Part shown: piece after piece, positions 28,701 to 40,700 of the stretch
Position numbering within the stretch: the first letter of the stretch is position 1
Layout of the letters: each line of letters starts with the position of its first letter
NCBI GenBank assembly: GCA_963715045.1
Contig: CAVQRC010000009.1
Coordinates: forward strand, 310,001-374,000
DNA from: CAVQRC01 sp963715045
GTDB taxonomy: Bacteria > Planctomycetota > Planctomycetia > Pirellulales > Lacipirellulaceae
Length of the DNA stretch: 64,000 nucleotides
Reading direction: 5' to 3'
Program-made: the position numbers and the translations under genes
Notes under the pieces: generated by a model
Told to the model about the DNA's origin: nothing
The model's database searches: none
The model's input: only the letters and a program-made list of their open reading frames with translations

Positions 28701-31700
28701 CCAAAGCGATCCATGGCCAGGCCGGTGGCGATCGTCGTGAAGCTGCTGCCGCCGTCGGCCGACCACTCGAGGTCGACGGTCGGGCTGGCCACTCCGTCGG
28801 GATTGGTACTGGTGACTTCCATTCCGGCGAGGATCGCGCCGTAGTTGGCGGTTTCGTTGACCAGTTCCAGGCGGAGTCCGGTACCGCCGGTGGCGGTGCC
28901 GGTCACCGTCAGCGTCGTCGCCTGATAAGGCGCTCCGGTCACGGCCACGATGTCGAAATCGTTCTGGACGCGTGCGTCGTTGAGGAAGATGTCGAAGATG
29001 CGACTGCCGGCGGCGATGTTGGACGGCTCGGCAAAGTGCAGCCGCACGTTGTAGGTCCCATCGGCGACGGGTAGCTCGTACATCAACCGATTGCCGAGTC
29101 CGCTGGCGTAGTCGTAGGTCTGATAGACGACCTCGGGGGCGGGATGGATCACGGCCGAGCGGTCGACGGGATAGGAGAAGGAACCGAAGTAGCCCCGCTC
29201 GATGAGAAACGGGTTGGCATCCCATGCGCCACCGCGCCGCCTTGGCCGACATTGCTGAGGGCAACGAGTTGCTGGAGGGTGAGTCCGTCCGACCGCCATT
29301 GAATGGTGAAGGGTTGTCCGACTTCAAACTTTTCGAGGCCGTTGGGGGCGAGAATCTGGACGAGTTGCGCGGGGCTGGCTGCGGCCTGGCTGGTGTTGCC
29401 GTACCGGCCCAGGTTGACGCGACCGCCGTTGGCTGCCGGCTCGGCGAGGAGGATGACCCGCGGGTCGCCGGCGTCGATCGCCGGGGACGTGTTCTGGAGT
29501 TGGAAATCGTCGTCCAGGCCGTAATCTCCGCCGAGGAGATTGTCCGGCCCATCGGGATCGACGAACTGTGGGTCGTCGGTTCGGCTGTGCCGATCCTGGC
29601 CCAGTTCGTAGAACCAGTCGGCGAGGTTGGTGTACTCGAAACCGGCCCAGTCGCCGAGCTTTCCGCTGCCGGTCGTTCGCAACAGGTTGTAATCGCTATC
29701 GAATCCCTGGAGGCTGTCTGCGGCGACGGCGATGGCGTATCCGGATTCGACCCACAGGATGTTGTTGCGGAGCCGGACATCCACCGAGCCGCTCTCGACC
29801 CGCACGGCGTCGCCGACCTGCTGGTAGACGGTGTTGTTGGTGACCGCGCGTTGCCGGCACCGTGGAGCACGATGCCGTAGTTGGTATTGGCGTAGACGAG
29901 ATTGTTCTCGATCTGGCCGCTACCGCTGGCGGCGTTGATTCCGACGGAGTTGGCGTAGACCTGGTTGCCGCGGGCGTCGCTGTCGTATTGGAGCCAGATG
30001 CCGATCTGGTTGTCATAGACTCGATTCTCGGTCGGCTGTCCGTAATAGGCGTAGATTCCGTAGTCATTCGCGTAAACGACATTCTGTCGCACGACGGCGT
30101 GGGCGTGGCCGTAGATGCCGATGGCGTTGGCGGCATCGTGTCCGTAGACCGTGTTGCCGACGACATGGACGTTGTAGCTGGCATCGATGCCCGTACTGCT
30201 GTTGTCATAGACGGTATTGCCGCTGACGTTGATCGGCACGGCGACCTGGTAGCCATCGGCGCCGATGCCGGTGATGTTGCCATAAACGATGTTGCCGCTG
30301 ACGGTGGCGGCGGAGGCCCCGTAGATGTAGATCCCCTTGCTGGAGGAATCGGTGTGGTCGTGGACCGTGTTGCCGAGGATCGCGGCTTCGTCATTGCCGG
30401 CTTCGAGGTAGATGCCGTAGAAGTAATTGGCGAAGATCTCGCTGTTCTGGATCGTGACCTGGTCGCTGTCGCTGGTACTTCCGGCGTAGACGCCGATGTA
30501 GCCGCCGGTGATCGCGAGGTGATCGAGCGTGATCTGGTCGGCATCGATGAGCTCGAAGACGTAGCTGCCGGTGGCCGTGTTGGCCCGATCGAAGATCGCC
30601 TGGAGGCCAGGCGTGGTCGGCCCCTGGATCCTCACGCCCGCGTCCTCGGCCGTGAGCACGATGTTCGTCGGCAGCGTGTACTCACCCGCGTCGACCAGGA
30701 TCACGTCGCCCGGATCCAGATCGTAGGCGGCCAGGACGGCTCGAATCGACGCTTTCGGGCGTTGCACCTGAGAGGCCGTCGTTTGCGTCGTTTCCGGCCG
30801 CCGATGTGTACTGGTTGTCGGTGAAGTCGCTGTCGCCGGCAAGGTTGACAAAGTACTCGGTGATCGGAGCGGTAATTGCAAACGGAAAGCTGCTCAGATC
30901 GGTGAGCGTGCCGTTGTCGGTTCGCGTGACTCGGATGCGGTAATCGTTCGCCGCAGGGATCTGCACCGTGTCGTGTGGAATCGTCCAGGAGAACGTGCCG
31001 TCATTCTCGCTGGCCGCAGCGATCGCGTAATGGAAGGCGGCATCGCCGTCACGGACGAGTTCGATGTCGACCAAGACGGATGGACTGAAGAGTTCTGAGC
31101 GCCACTTGATGCCAAACGTCTGCTCGGCGGGCCAGACTTCACCTCCGTCGGGGCTTGTCACCAGCACGTACTCGAGGGGACTCTTCGACGCCTGGACGGT
31201 ATTTCCGTAGCCCCCCAGGTTGACGAAGCTCCCGTTCGGGGCCGGTTCGTTGACGTAAACGTACGCATCGTCGCCGCGATCGATCGCGGCGGACTGCAAC
31301 GCGTCGATCCGTTCGCTCGACGTCAGCAGCACAGGCAGGCCGGTTGCCGCGTCCAGCACGGGAGCGAAGGAACCGGTGAACCGTCCGTGGCGGCTCATCA
31401 GATGGAAATCGTCGTCGCGGCCATCGTGGTCGGCGTCCACGTATCCGAGCAGGCCGTCGCCGCCACGGCGGTCGACGAATCGCGGATCCTGCGAAAAACT
31501 GTTGAAGTCCGTAAACGCGGCGTTCCTCCAGTCACGAAGCTCGGCCCGGTCGATGCCCTGCCAAGCTCCGATCTGGCCGCTCCCGGTTGCATAGAGCAGA
31601 TTGAAGTCGCTGTCGAACCCCTGCTGGCTGTCGGCACTGACGGCGATGGCAGCCCCCGATTCGACCCACAGGATGTTGTTGCGGAGCCGGACATCCACTG

Positions 31701-34700
31701 AGCCGCTCTCGACCCGCACGGCGTCACCGACCTGCTGGTAGACGGTGTTGTTGGTGACCCCGTTGCCGGCATACTGAAGCACGATGCCGTGGTTGGTATT
31801 GGCGTAGACGAGATTGTTCTCGATCTGGCCGCTACTGCTGGCAGCATTGATTCCGACGGAGTTGGAGTAGACCTGGTTGCCGCGGGCGTCGCTGTCGTAC
31901 TGGAGCCAGATGCCGACCTGGTTGTCGTAGACTCGATTCTCGTTCGCCTGTCCGTACCGGGCGTAGATTCCGTAGTAGTTTCCGCGGACGACGTTCTGCC
32001 GCGCTTCGGCCCAACTCGCCACATAGATTCCCGCGTCATTGGCCCCGTAGTGTCCCGTCACCGTGTTGCCGACGACCATCGCGTTGCCGCTGACATAGAC
32101 CCCACTGTCGCTGTTGTCCGTGACGCGATTCCCGTGCCCGAGCGACAGATCGGCGTTGCCGACGACGGCCGTCCCGACGGTGGAAGTGACATACAGATAG
32201 ACCCCGGTGCCCGCATTCGACGAGACCGTGTTGCCTTCGACCACCGATGGTGTGGTCGTGCTGACGTGAATGCCATCGCCGTAATTTTCGGAGACCGTGG
32301 AATTGAGCAGCTGGCCCAACCCGCCTTGGATTTGGATCCCACCGGCGGCATTGAATTGGACGCTGCTGTCGGAAACCATGCCGACATCAGCGTCGACGTA
32401 GATTCCGCAGCCGCCGTTGGACTCCACTTGCAAGTGATCGAACGACGCTGCGGTCGAACTATCCTCGAGGCGGATTCCGCCGAGCGCGTTGCCGACGATC
32501 CGCAGGTGAGCGGCGACGAGATTCTCGCTGCCGGTATGGGCCCGAATGCCGTACTGTTCGTGGGACAGGTCGAGATGAGCCAACGTGACGTTGTCGGCAT
32601 CGAAGAGTTCGATCACCGGAGCAACCGTCGCCGGGTGGGCATGGTGGATGCTGGCGACGCCTGCCGGCCCGGTTGGTCCGGTGAACACGAATCCCTCGTC
32701 GTCCCCGACGTCGCCACGTCCGGACAGGACGATTGGGTCGAATGCATAAAACACGCCGCTGTCGAGGTACAGGGAGTGCGTTGGTCCCAGGGAGTAGATG
32801 CGAATCAGGTTCGACGGGTACGGCTTGGGTGCATCGGGTGTCTTGCCCGTGTTGCGGTTGTCGCCGACCGCCGACGTGTATTCATCGTTCGTTGTGTCCT
32901 GATCATTGGCGTAGAACGTCAGCGTATTCTCGGGCACCGAAAACCCTTCTTCGCTGCGATCCATGACGATCGGACTGCCCACGAGCGACACGTGGACGCG
33001 GAGGTCGTGCGTACCGTAGTCGACATTGTCGTTGGCAGGGGTCCACTCGAACCGTCCGGAGTCGGGTGTCGCGGTCACGAGATTGCGGAACAGTGAGGGA
33101 CCTTGCGGGCCATCCTGATAGAGATCAATCTGCACGGGCAGATTGTCGGCGTTGGCGTAGGTGTCCCAGAGAATCGTGTGGGGCAGATCGCGTTCCCAAT
33201 CGACATAGACATCGGGTGTTCGCAGGGCGATATGCGTTGTCGCCGTTTCGGCCACGTCGGTCGCGACATTGCCATAGGCGCCTTGATCGGGGGCGAATGT
33301 CTCAGGTTGGAGATAGAGCCGTGCGTCATCGAGGAAGCTGTCATTCGAGAGTCCCGAGTTACGCGTCGCCACGAATTCGAACTGAATAAATCGCGTGGAA
33401 GCGGGCAGCGGGACTCTGCGACCGACCAGTTCCCAGCGGTCCTGGGCGGCGACGGCTTCGACCAGATCTTCGCCAACTTCGGTCGCGGCGGCGTCGAGGA
33501 AAACGAGTCGGATCTGCCCGAGATCTGCGGTCGTGTCGCTGCCGGCACGGATGCGACCGCCAAATACGGCAACCAGGTCTTGGGCATCGAGCTCGGCGGC
33601 TGAAAAACCAGCAGCCAGCAAATCGACCGTTTGCATGGCGGTCCCGACCTCGACTGCGCCGGGTACGAAATAGGGCGTGCCATCGAACGAGGTGGACGCT
33701 GGGGTGCCCGTGCTGGCTCCCGGGTTGGCCGTCCAACCCACAAGGCCAGCCGTGAAGTTGGGATTCGTCAGCAGATTCGCAAACGGCCACTCGGCGGCGA
33801 GGTGCACGACCGGATCGGCGGAGTCGACGTGGGGACTGGCGAGCCGTTGCCCGGCCGCGATCTCGAAGACGCGATAGTCACCGGTCGCGACGCTCACGAA
33901 CCGCGGCTTCGACCAATCGGGGTTGATGACTGTCGATCCGATCGAGTGGAGGTCGTAGCGATGGACGTCCTCCTGCCAGTCGAGAATGTCTGTGAAATCA
34001 AACAGCCAGTGCACGAGCGTGCCGCCCGGACCGGCGTACAGCGCGTTGTAGTCGCTGAAGAATCCGCTCTGGCTGTCGTCGGCCACGTCGATCACAACGC
34101 CCGCGTCGCTCGACAGGATGTTGTTGCGAAGTTCGATTTCTGAGGCCCCGTCCGTGAGCCGGACATTGATGCCCGACTCTGCCACGATCGTGTTGTGGAT
34201 GACGCTGACTTCCGCACTGCCGTCGAGCAGCAGTCCCACGTCGGTGTTCGCGTCGAGGATGTTGTGGGCAACCAGGCTTCCGCTGGACGCCCGGATCGCA
34301 GTTGTATTGTCGGTGATTCGATTGAATTGGACGTCCCCCGTGATATCGACGCCCACTTCATGCCGGGCGATCCAGTTCATCGTTGCCGGATCGTCGCCGC
34401 CGGCGATGCCGGCCCCGGTGATGCCGATCGTGGCGTTGTCGTAGATCCGCTGGTTCAGCACGCGTCCATCGTCGAGTTGGACACCGATGTTGTTGCCGAA
34501 AATGTCGTTGGGCGTCGAGTCGCCCACGCCGCCGAAGGCAGAAGTCAGATCCGCCACGGTGGTTTGAACGCCAATGTCGTTGCCGTGGATGCGGTTTCCG
34601 GCCAGCATGGCTGGTGCGTCGTATTGCACACCGACCACCGCGTCGTGAATCTGGTTCGCTTCGATCATTCCAGTGAATGCGGCGGCGATGTGGAGTCCGG

Positions 34701-37700
34701 TCGTACCGCGGATCTCGTTGGCTGTGATGTTTCCGCTCGACACCGCGGCCAGCTCGATCCCGCCCGAGACGATCGTATTGCGTTCGATCAACAGATCGAC
34801 GGCGCCGCTTCCCGTCAGGCCGAGGCCGTCTCCAATTCGGTTGTAGAGGAGGACTGCCCGCGTGCTCCCGCCGGCGATTGAGACGTCGTCCAGAAAAGTG
34901 TTTCCGACGACGAGCGTATCTGCGTCTGCGTCGAGCGCGAGCGTCCCACCGACCACGTTCTCGCGGATCAGCGTGCCGCTCGCGTCGGAAACGGTGAGGC
35001 CACCAGAGATCTGAAGCCGCTGGAGAATGACGCCGTCGGCCCCGTCGATGACAACCGCGCCGCTGACCGCGACTCCAGGAGCGGCATAGATCAGCACGCC
35101 TGAATCGTCAGGCGATACGGTGAACCCCTGGGCTTGCCCTGAGGTGACGAGAATCTGGTCTCCGCTGCCGAGCACGTTCTGATCAAGGAGTTGCTGGACG
35201 GAAGTTTGCGGATCGGCGATCAGGGTGACGCCCGAGTTCTGTCGCAGCTGGGCCTCGAGGTAGATCTCTGAGGATTCGAAGCCGTTTTCCTGCCAGGCAA
35301 CCCAGGGCCGTCCGGAGGGATCGACGGCCACTGCGAGATTGGTCGAGGCGGCCGTATCGACGCTGATTCCGTCTGCCGAGGCATCGCCGGGTGCCTCTTC
35401 GGCGAACGAGGTTCCATTCCAGCGGAGGGCGTAGAGCTGATTGCCGATCTCGGTCTGAGTGGTCGCCCGATTGTCTGACCAGACGATGTAGAACGCGTCC
35501 GCTCCGGCAGCCAGGTTGGGCCGGGCTGCGTCGCCGCGGTGGCCGCCTACGCCGAAACCGTCCGCCGAACCCGCGCCGGCTTCTTGCCAGACTCCGGCCG
35601 CGTAACGTCTGGCGTAGATGGCTTGGGCGACGTCGAATCCAGCGACATGCTGTTGCCAGGCGACAAACAGCTGGCCTTGATGGTACGCCAGGGCAGGCGC
35701 GACGCTGGTGCGTGCCGTGTTGCTGACGCCGCCTCCGGTCGCCGATCCGGCCAGTTCGACCCACGTTGTACCGGAGAACTCCTTGAGGAAGATTTCGCTG
35801 GTGGCGGCGGAGGGTTGGGTCCACGCCACTGCGATTTGATTTCCCTCGGCGGCGAGCGCGAACGCCTCCACGTCCGAGGTCGAGGCCGAAACTCCTTCTC
35901 CGACCGAGCTGCCGGCGATGTCGCTCCAGTCGGTGCCGTGAAAGCGTCGTGCCAGGACGTTGGTTGGCCCGCCGGCCGCATCGAGCCAGGCGACTACCGG
36001 GCCCAGAGGCGTGAGCACGATCCGTGCGTGATCGGCTTGCCCACTCTGACTGATCCCGCCAGCGGCGGTCGAGTTTCCGAGGCCGGTCCATTGTGAAGCC
36101 GCGTCGTCCCAGACGAGTGCCCGAATATCGCTCCCGGCTGACGAGAACTCAGTCCAGGCAACGATCGGTTGTCCCGCCGCATCGAGTGCGATCGCGGGCC
36201 GCCGGGACGACGCGGTAGAAAGCGAAATACCTCCTTGTTCGGCACTTCCGCCGAGCTGCTGCCAGCCATCGGCAGCGGTGTGTTTGGCGACGAAGATCTC
36301 ATAGTTGCCGGATCTCGCATCGACCCAGGCGGCGTAGCTGGCCGTGCTGCTGGAGACGACTGCCGGTTCGAGCGAGAGCGTGGGGTCGCCGCTCAGTCCG
36401 CCGGCCGTTGCCGATCCGGCCAGTTCGATCCAGCGTCCGCCATGATCGGGGCCCTGCGGGAGTGAGGCCGCGGCAACGAACAGTGGCTGGGCAGGTTGCA
36501 CAGTCGGCGAGGGGGTCGCGTTGGGCGGAACGAAATCATTAGGGCTACCCGACTCGCCTTGCCCGAAGAAGACGAGGTCGCCACCACTCGCACCCGGGTC
36601 GATGAAGTCGTCTTCACCTTCGCCGAAGATCACGTCGTTGCCAAGATTTCCGTAGAGCTTGTCGCGGCCGGAACCGGGCTCATTTGCATCGGTGCCAAAA
36701 TCACCGTAGAGATAGTCGACGGCGGCGTCATCATCGCCGCCGCCGGGCGAATGGCCGTAAAGGACGTCGTGATCGCCTTCTCCGAGAATCAGGTCGCTGC
36801 CACCCTCGCCCCAGATGGTGTCGTCACCAGGTCCGCCATGAATGACGTCGTCGCCGTCTCCGGCGGTGATCGTGTCGTTTCCGGCGAAAGCCCAGATCAC
36901 GTCGCGGCCCGCTTCGCCGTGGAGGAAATCAGCGCCGTCGTCGGATCCGCGGAGGACATCGTCGCCATCTCCACCGAGGAGTTGATCCCCGTCGCCCCCG
37001 CCACCGCGGAGGTCGTCGTCGCCGGTGCCGCCGCGAAGGATGTCTGCATCTCCGCCACCGTCGAGCAGGTCGTCGCCGGCGTCGCCTTCGAGGACGTCGC
37101 CGCCGCCCTGGCCATACAGTCGATCGCTGCCTTCACCGCCGGAGAGGAAGTCGTCCCCTTCGTGGGACCCATACAGCAGGTCGTCGCCGCCCTCGCCGTA
37201 GGCGCGGTCGCCCGTTCCGGTCCCGACGAAGATCTCGTCCGCACCGTCTCCCCCTTCGATCCGATCGGCGTGCGCACCGGCGTCGACCCGGTCATCGCCT
37301 GGCCCGGCAAGGATCAGGTCGGCGCCGCCGAGCGCCCAGATCGAGTCGTCGCCGAGACCGCCTTCGATGTAATCGCCAAAGTAGACCGTGTCGGCGAAGT
37401 CGGGATCGATCGCCTGACCTTCGTCGGAGCCAAAGATGCGGTCGTTTCCCGCATCGCCGAAGAGCTGGTCGCCGACTCCCGTTCCCGCATCGAGCAGGTC
37501 ATCGCCGGTCCCGCCGCGCAAGGTATCGACATCGGCCTCGCCGTAAAGCCGGTCCTGTCCCGCGTCGCCGAGCAACGTGTCCCCGCCGCTGCCGCCGCGG
37601 AGAATGTCGTCGTCGTCGCCGCCACGGAGCGTATCGCTGCCGCCGTCCCCATAGAGTTCATCTTCGCCCGCATCTCCCCACAGCGAGTCGGTCCCTTCTC

Positions 37701-40700
37701 CACCGCGAAGGACGTCGTAATCGTCGTCGCCGTGGATCGCGTCGTCGCCTTCGTTGCCCTCGAGAACATCTCTGCCAGCACCGCCCGAAAGCAGGTCGTT
37801 CTCGGTGCCACCGACGATCAAATCGTGTTCCGTGCCGCCGTAGATCTCATCCTCGCCTGCCTGACCGAACAGCACATCGTCGCCCTGTTCGCCGTAGATC
37901 TCATCGTCGCCGTCGTTGCCCTCGATGAGGTCCGCACCCAGGCCGCCGTAGATCACGTCGTCGTCTTCGTCGCCCCGCAGATGGTCGTCGCCGCCGTCAC
38001 CGTAGATTCGATCTGCGCCTCGTTGCCCCAGATCTGATCGTCGTCGGGGCCACCGAAGAGCACGTCGTCACCGAGCTGCCCGTAAATCGTGTCGATGCCG
38101 GGTCCGCCCCAGATCACATCCATGCCGAACTCACCGCGGAGCAGATCGTGATCCGCTCCGCCGTAGATCGAGTCGTTTCCATCTCCGCCGTAGACCGTGT
38201 CGTTTCCCGAGTCGCCGTGGATGATGTCGGAGTCAAGACCGCCCAGGAGCGTGTCTTGGCCGCCGCCGCCATAGAGATAGTCAATGCCCTCGCCGCCATC
38301 GATGTAATCGTCGTCGTCACCACCGGCGATGCGGTCGTCGCCCGCGTTGCCGGCGAGCGTGTCGCGGTGCTCGTTGCCGAGGATCTCGATCGTCTCCCGG
38401 GCCCCCCTCGATGGTGTCGAGGCCCGGGCCACCGTACGCCTCGTCCTGCCCGGCGTCGCCTCGTATCGTGTCGTCGTCTTCCTCGCCGAAGAGCTGATCG
38501 TCTCCCTCGCCGCCGATCGAGTTCGTCGTCTCCCGGACCGCCGCGGATTTCGTCGTTGCCGGCGTCACCAAAGAGATGGTCGTTGCCGTCGTCGCCGACG
38601 AGAGTATCGTCGTGGTCGCCGCCGTAGGCGTAGTCAACGCCGGGGCCGCCCAGGAGGATGTCGTTTCCCCCCTGGCCATAGAGCGTGTCTGCTCCGTCTT
38701 CGCCGAACAGCACGTCGATCGTCAGGTCGTCGCCGGCAACAAACGGGTTGTGATAGCCGTAGAGCAGATCGTCATCCGCGCCGCCGAAGAGGAAGTCCAT
38801 CCCGGCGCCGCCGTAGATCGTGTCGGATGCCGTCGTCACCGGAGAGCGTGTCGATCCCGCTTTCGCCGAGAATCGTGTCGTCACCGGCACCCCCCTCGAC
38901 CCGGTCCGCGTCGGGTCCTGCCGTGATGTAATCGGCTCCGTCTCCGCCGTCGATACGGTCGGCATCGGGGCCGTAATTAGGAATGTCTTCCTGGCCGCCG
39001 GAGATCGTGTCTGCCCCGCCTTCTCCGAAGATCGTGTCGTTGCCTGCGTTGCCATAGATGACATCGTCGCCGGGTCCGCCGTAGATGGTGTCGTTGCCGG
39101 CATTGCCATGGATCGTGTCGGCCCGCGCCGCCGTAAATGATGTCGGCGCCGTCGCCGCCCTGCAGCGTATCGTCGCTGCCGCCGCCGAAGAGTTCGTCGT
39201 TGCCGTCCTGGCCATACAGGTGGTTGGGCCCGCTGCCGCCGAAGAGCTTATCGCTGCCCGTCCCGCCGTAGAGATAGACGGGAACCGAGATCTCGGGCGC
39301 CATCTCGATCGTGTCGTTCCCGCCGCCGCCGTCCGCGAGGATGCGGACTACGGGCCCCGTGACGAGCTGGGAGCGATCCCCGCTGACGATGAAATAGGTC
39401 TGACTGAGCGTCGTGCCGCTGACCTTGAACTCATCGGCGGCATCCGTCATCAGCAGATGGAGCGTCCCGTCTGGGAGCAGTTCGGCAAGGGGATCGCTGC
39501 CCTGCTTGCCAGGGCAGAAATGCTCGAGTTCCGGATGATCGTAGAGCTTCTTGGTCCAGTTGATTCCGGCGGCGGGCACTTCGACGCCCGCGTAGATCCC
39601 GCCCCTGATGTTCTTGATCGTGCTGAAGCGGTCGAACTGGCAGCGTGGCCCGTCGGCCAATGCGTATTCGACGGCATTGGTGATGCGTCCGTCGCCGTCG
39701 AGATCGTCCAGGTTGGCATGCATGTCGACATCAACTTGGCCCCAAATTCCCCATTTGCCAGGCACGCGAAATGTCTCGGCCAACCACTCCCCGCCCGCCC
39801 GCCCGAGGAATTGCCCGATACTTCCCAGGGCGGCCTGAAGGTCGGCCGACCCGGGCTCCAGTCCGGCTGCTTCGGATAACCAGGATCCACCCCGCCCACC
39901 GCCCGATAAGATATTGCCAGCGGCGCTTACAATTTTCCCGGCCGTCCGTGCCATGGAGTAATGGAAATTGGCCGGGTTCCATTCAACGCTCAGGCTTCCC
40001 TTGACTTCAGCTTCGTTGACGTCGACCCCGTTGCGAAGATCTGCGATGAAGCCTCCGTACTCGGTGTGATATCCCACCGTCAGCGGCGCGATGTCGATGT
40101 CGACCTCTCCGTCGACATGAAAGCCCATCAGCCCGATGAAGTCCCAGATATTAATGCCATCGGCGATCTTGTTGGGCACCACATCCATGTGGACTTTCGG
40201 GAGCTCAATCGTGAACAGCGTGACGTCTTTGCGGCGAAGTGCGTCGAGAATCACGGGTGGCGAGGCGGCGAAATCGAACAGCAGCTTCCCGCTGGTCCGT
40301 TCGAGATCGAGGTTGCTGAATCCGACTCCTGCCTGCTGCTCCAGCGTGTTGAATTGATCCAGCGGCGCCGTCGTCGGCGCCTCGGTCTCGCCGTAGGTAA
40401 TGCTGCTGGGATTGTTGGTGGGCGAATCGTCGAGCAGCGGGTTGTACCGGTTCATGTTCATGTCGTATCCGCCGAGCACAATGACACCGACTTGATCCGC
40501 GACGGGATCGATGGCCGCAAATTGCCCGATGATCGCGAACAGCTCGGACAACTCGCTGTCGTCGAGATCAATCCCCCAGAAGTTGGCCCGCGAGCGATTG
40601 CCGAATACCTGGTGCAGTGGCCCTCTCGGAAAGGCGGGGTCCTCGAAAAAGTTACCCCGGAGGTCGTCGCGAAGGACACGGAACACGTCCTGGCTGACAT

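Noticed and set aside
25790..30745. Programmed ribosomal frameshifting in the giant gene
   Set aside because: The shifts have different sites, signs and contexts, no common slippery heptamer is seen, and they also occur in ordinary enzyme genes in the window.
36496..38037. Long plus-strand frame of 513 codons opposite the RTX array
   Set aside because: It is the mirror of the repetitive GGxGxDxL coding on the minus strand; its Val/Ala/Asp-rich text has no domain. The same holds for plus-strand frames at 24394-25815, 26901-27695, 28022-29074, 31789-33096 and 39961-41706.
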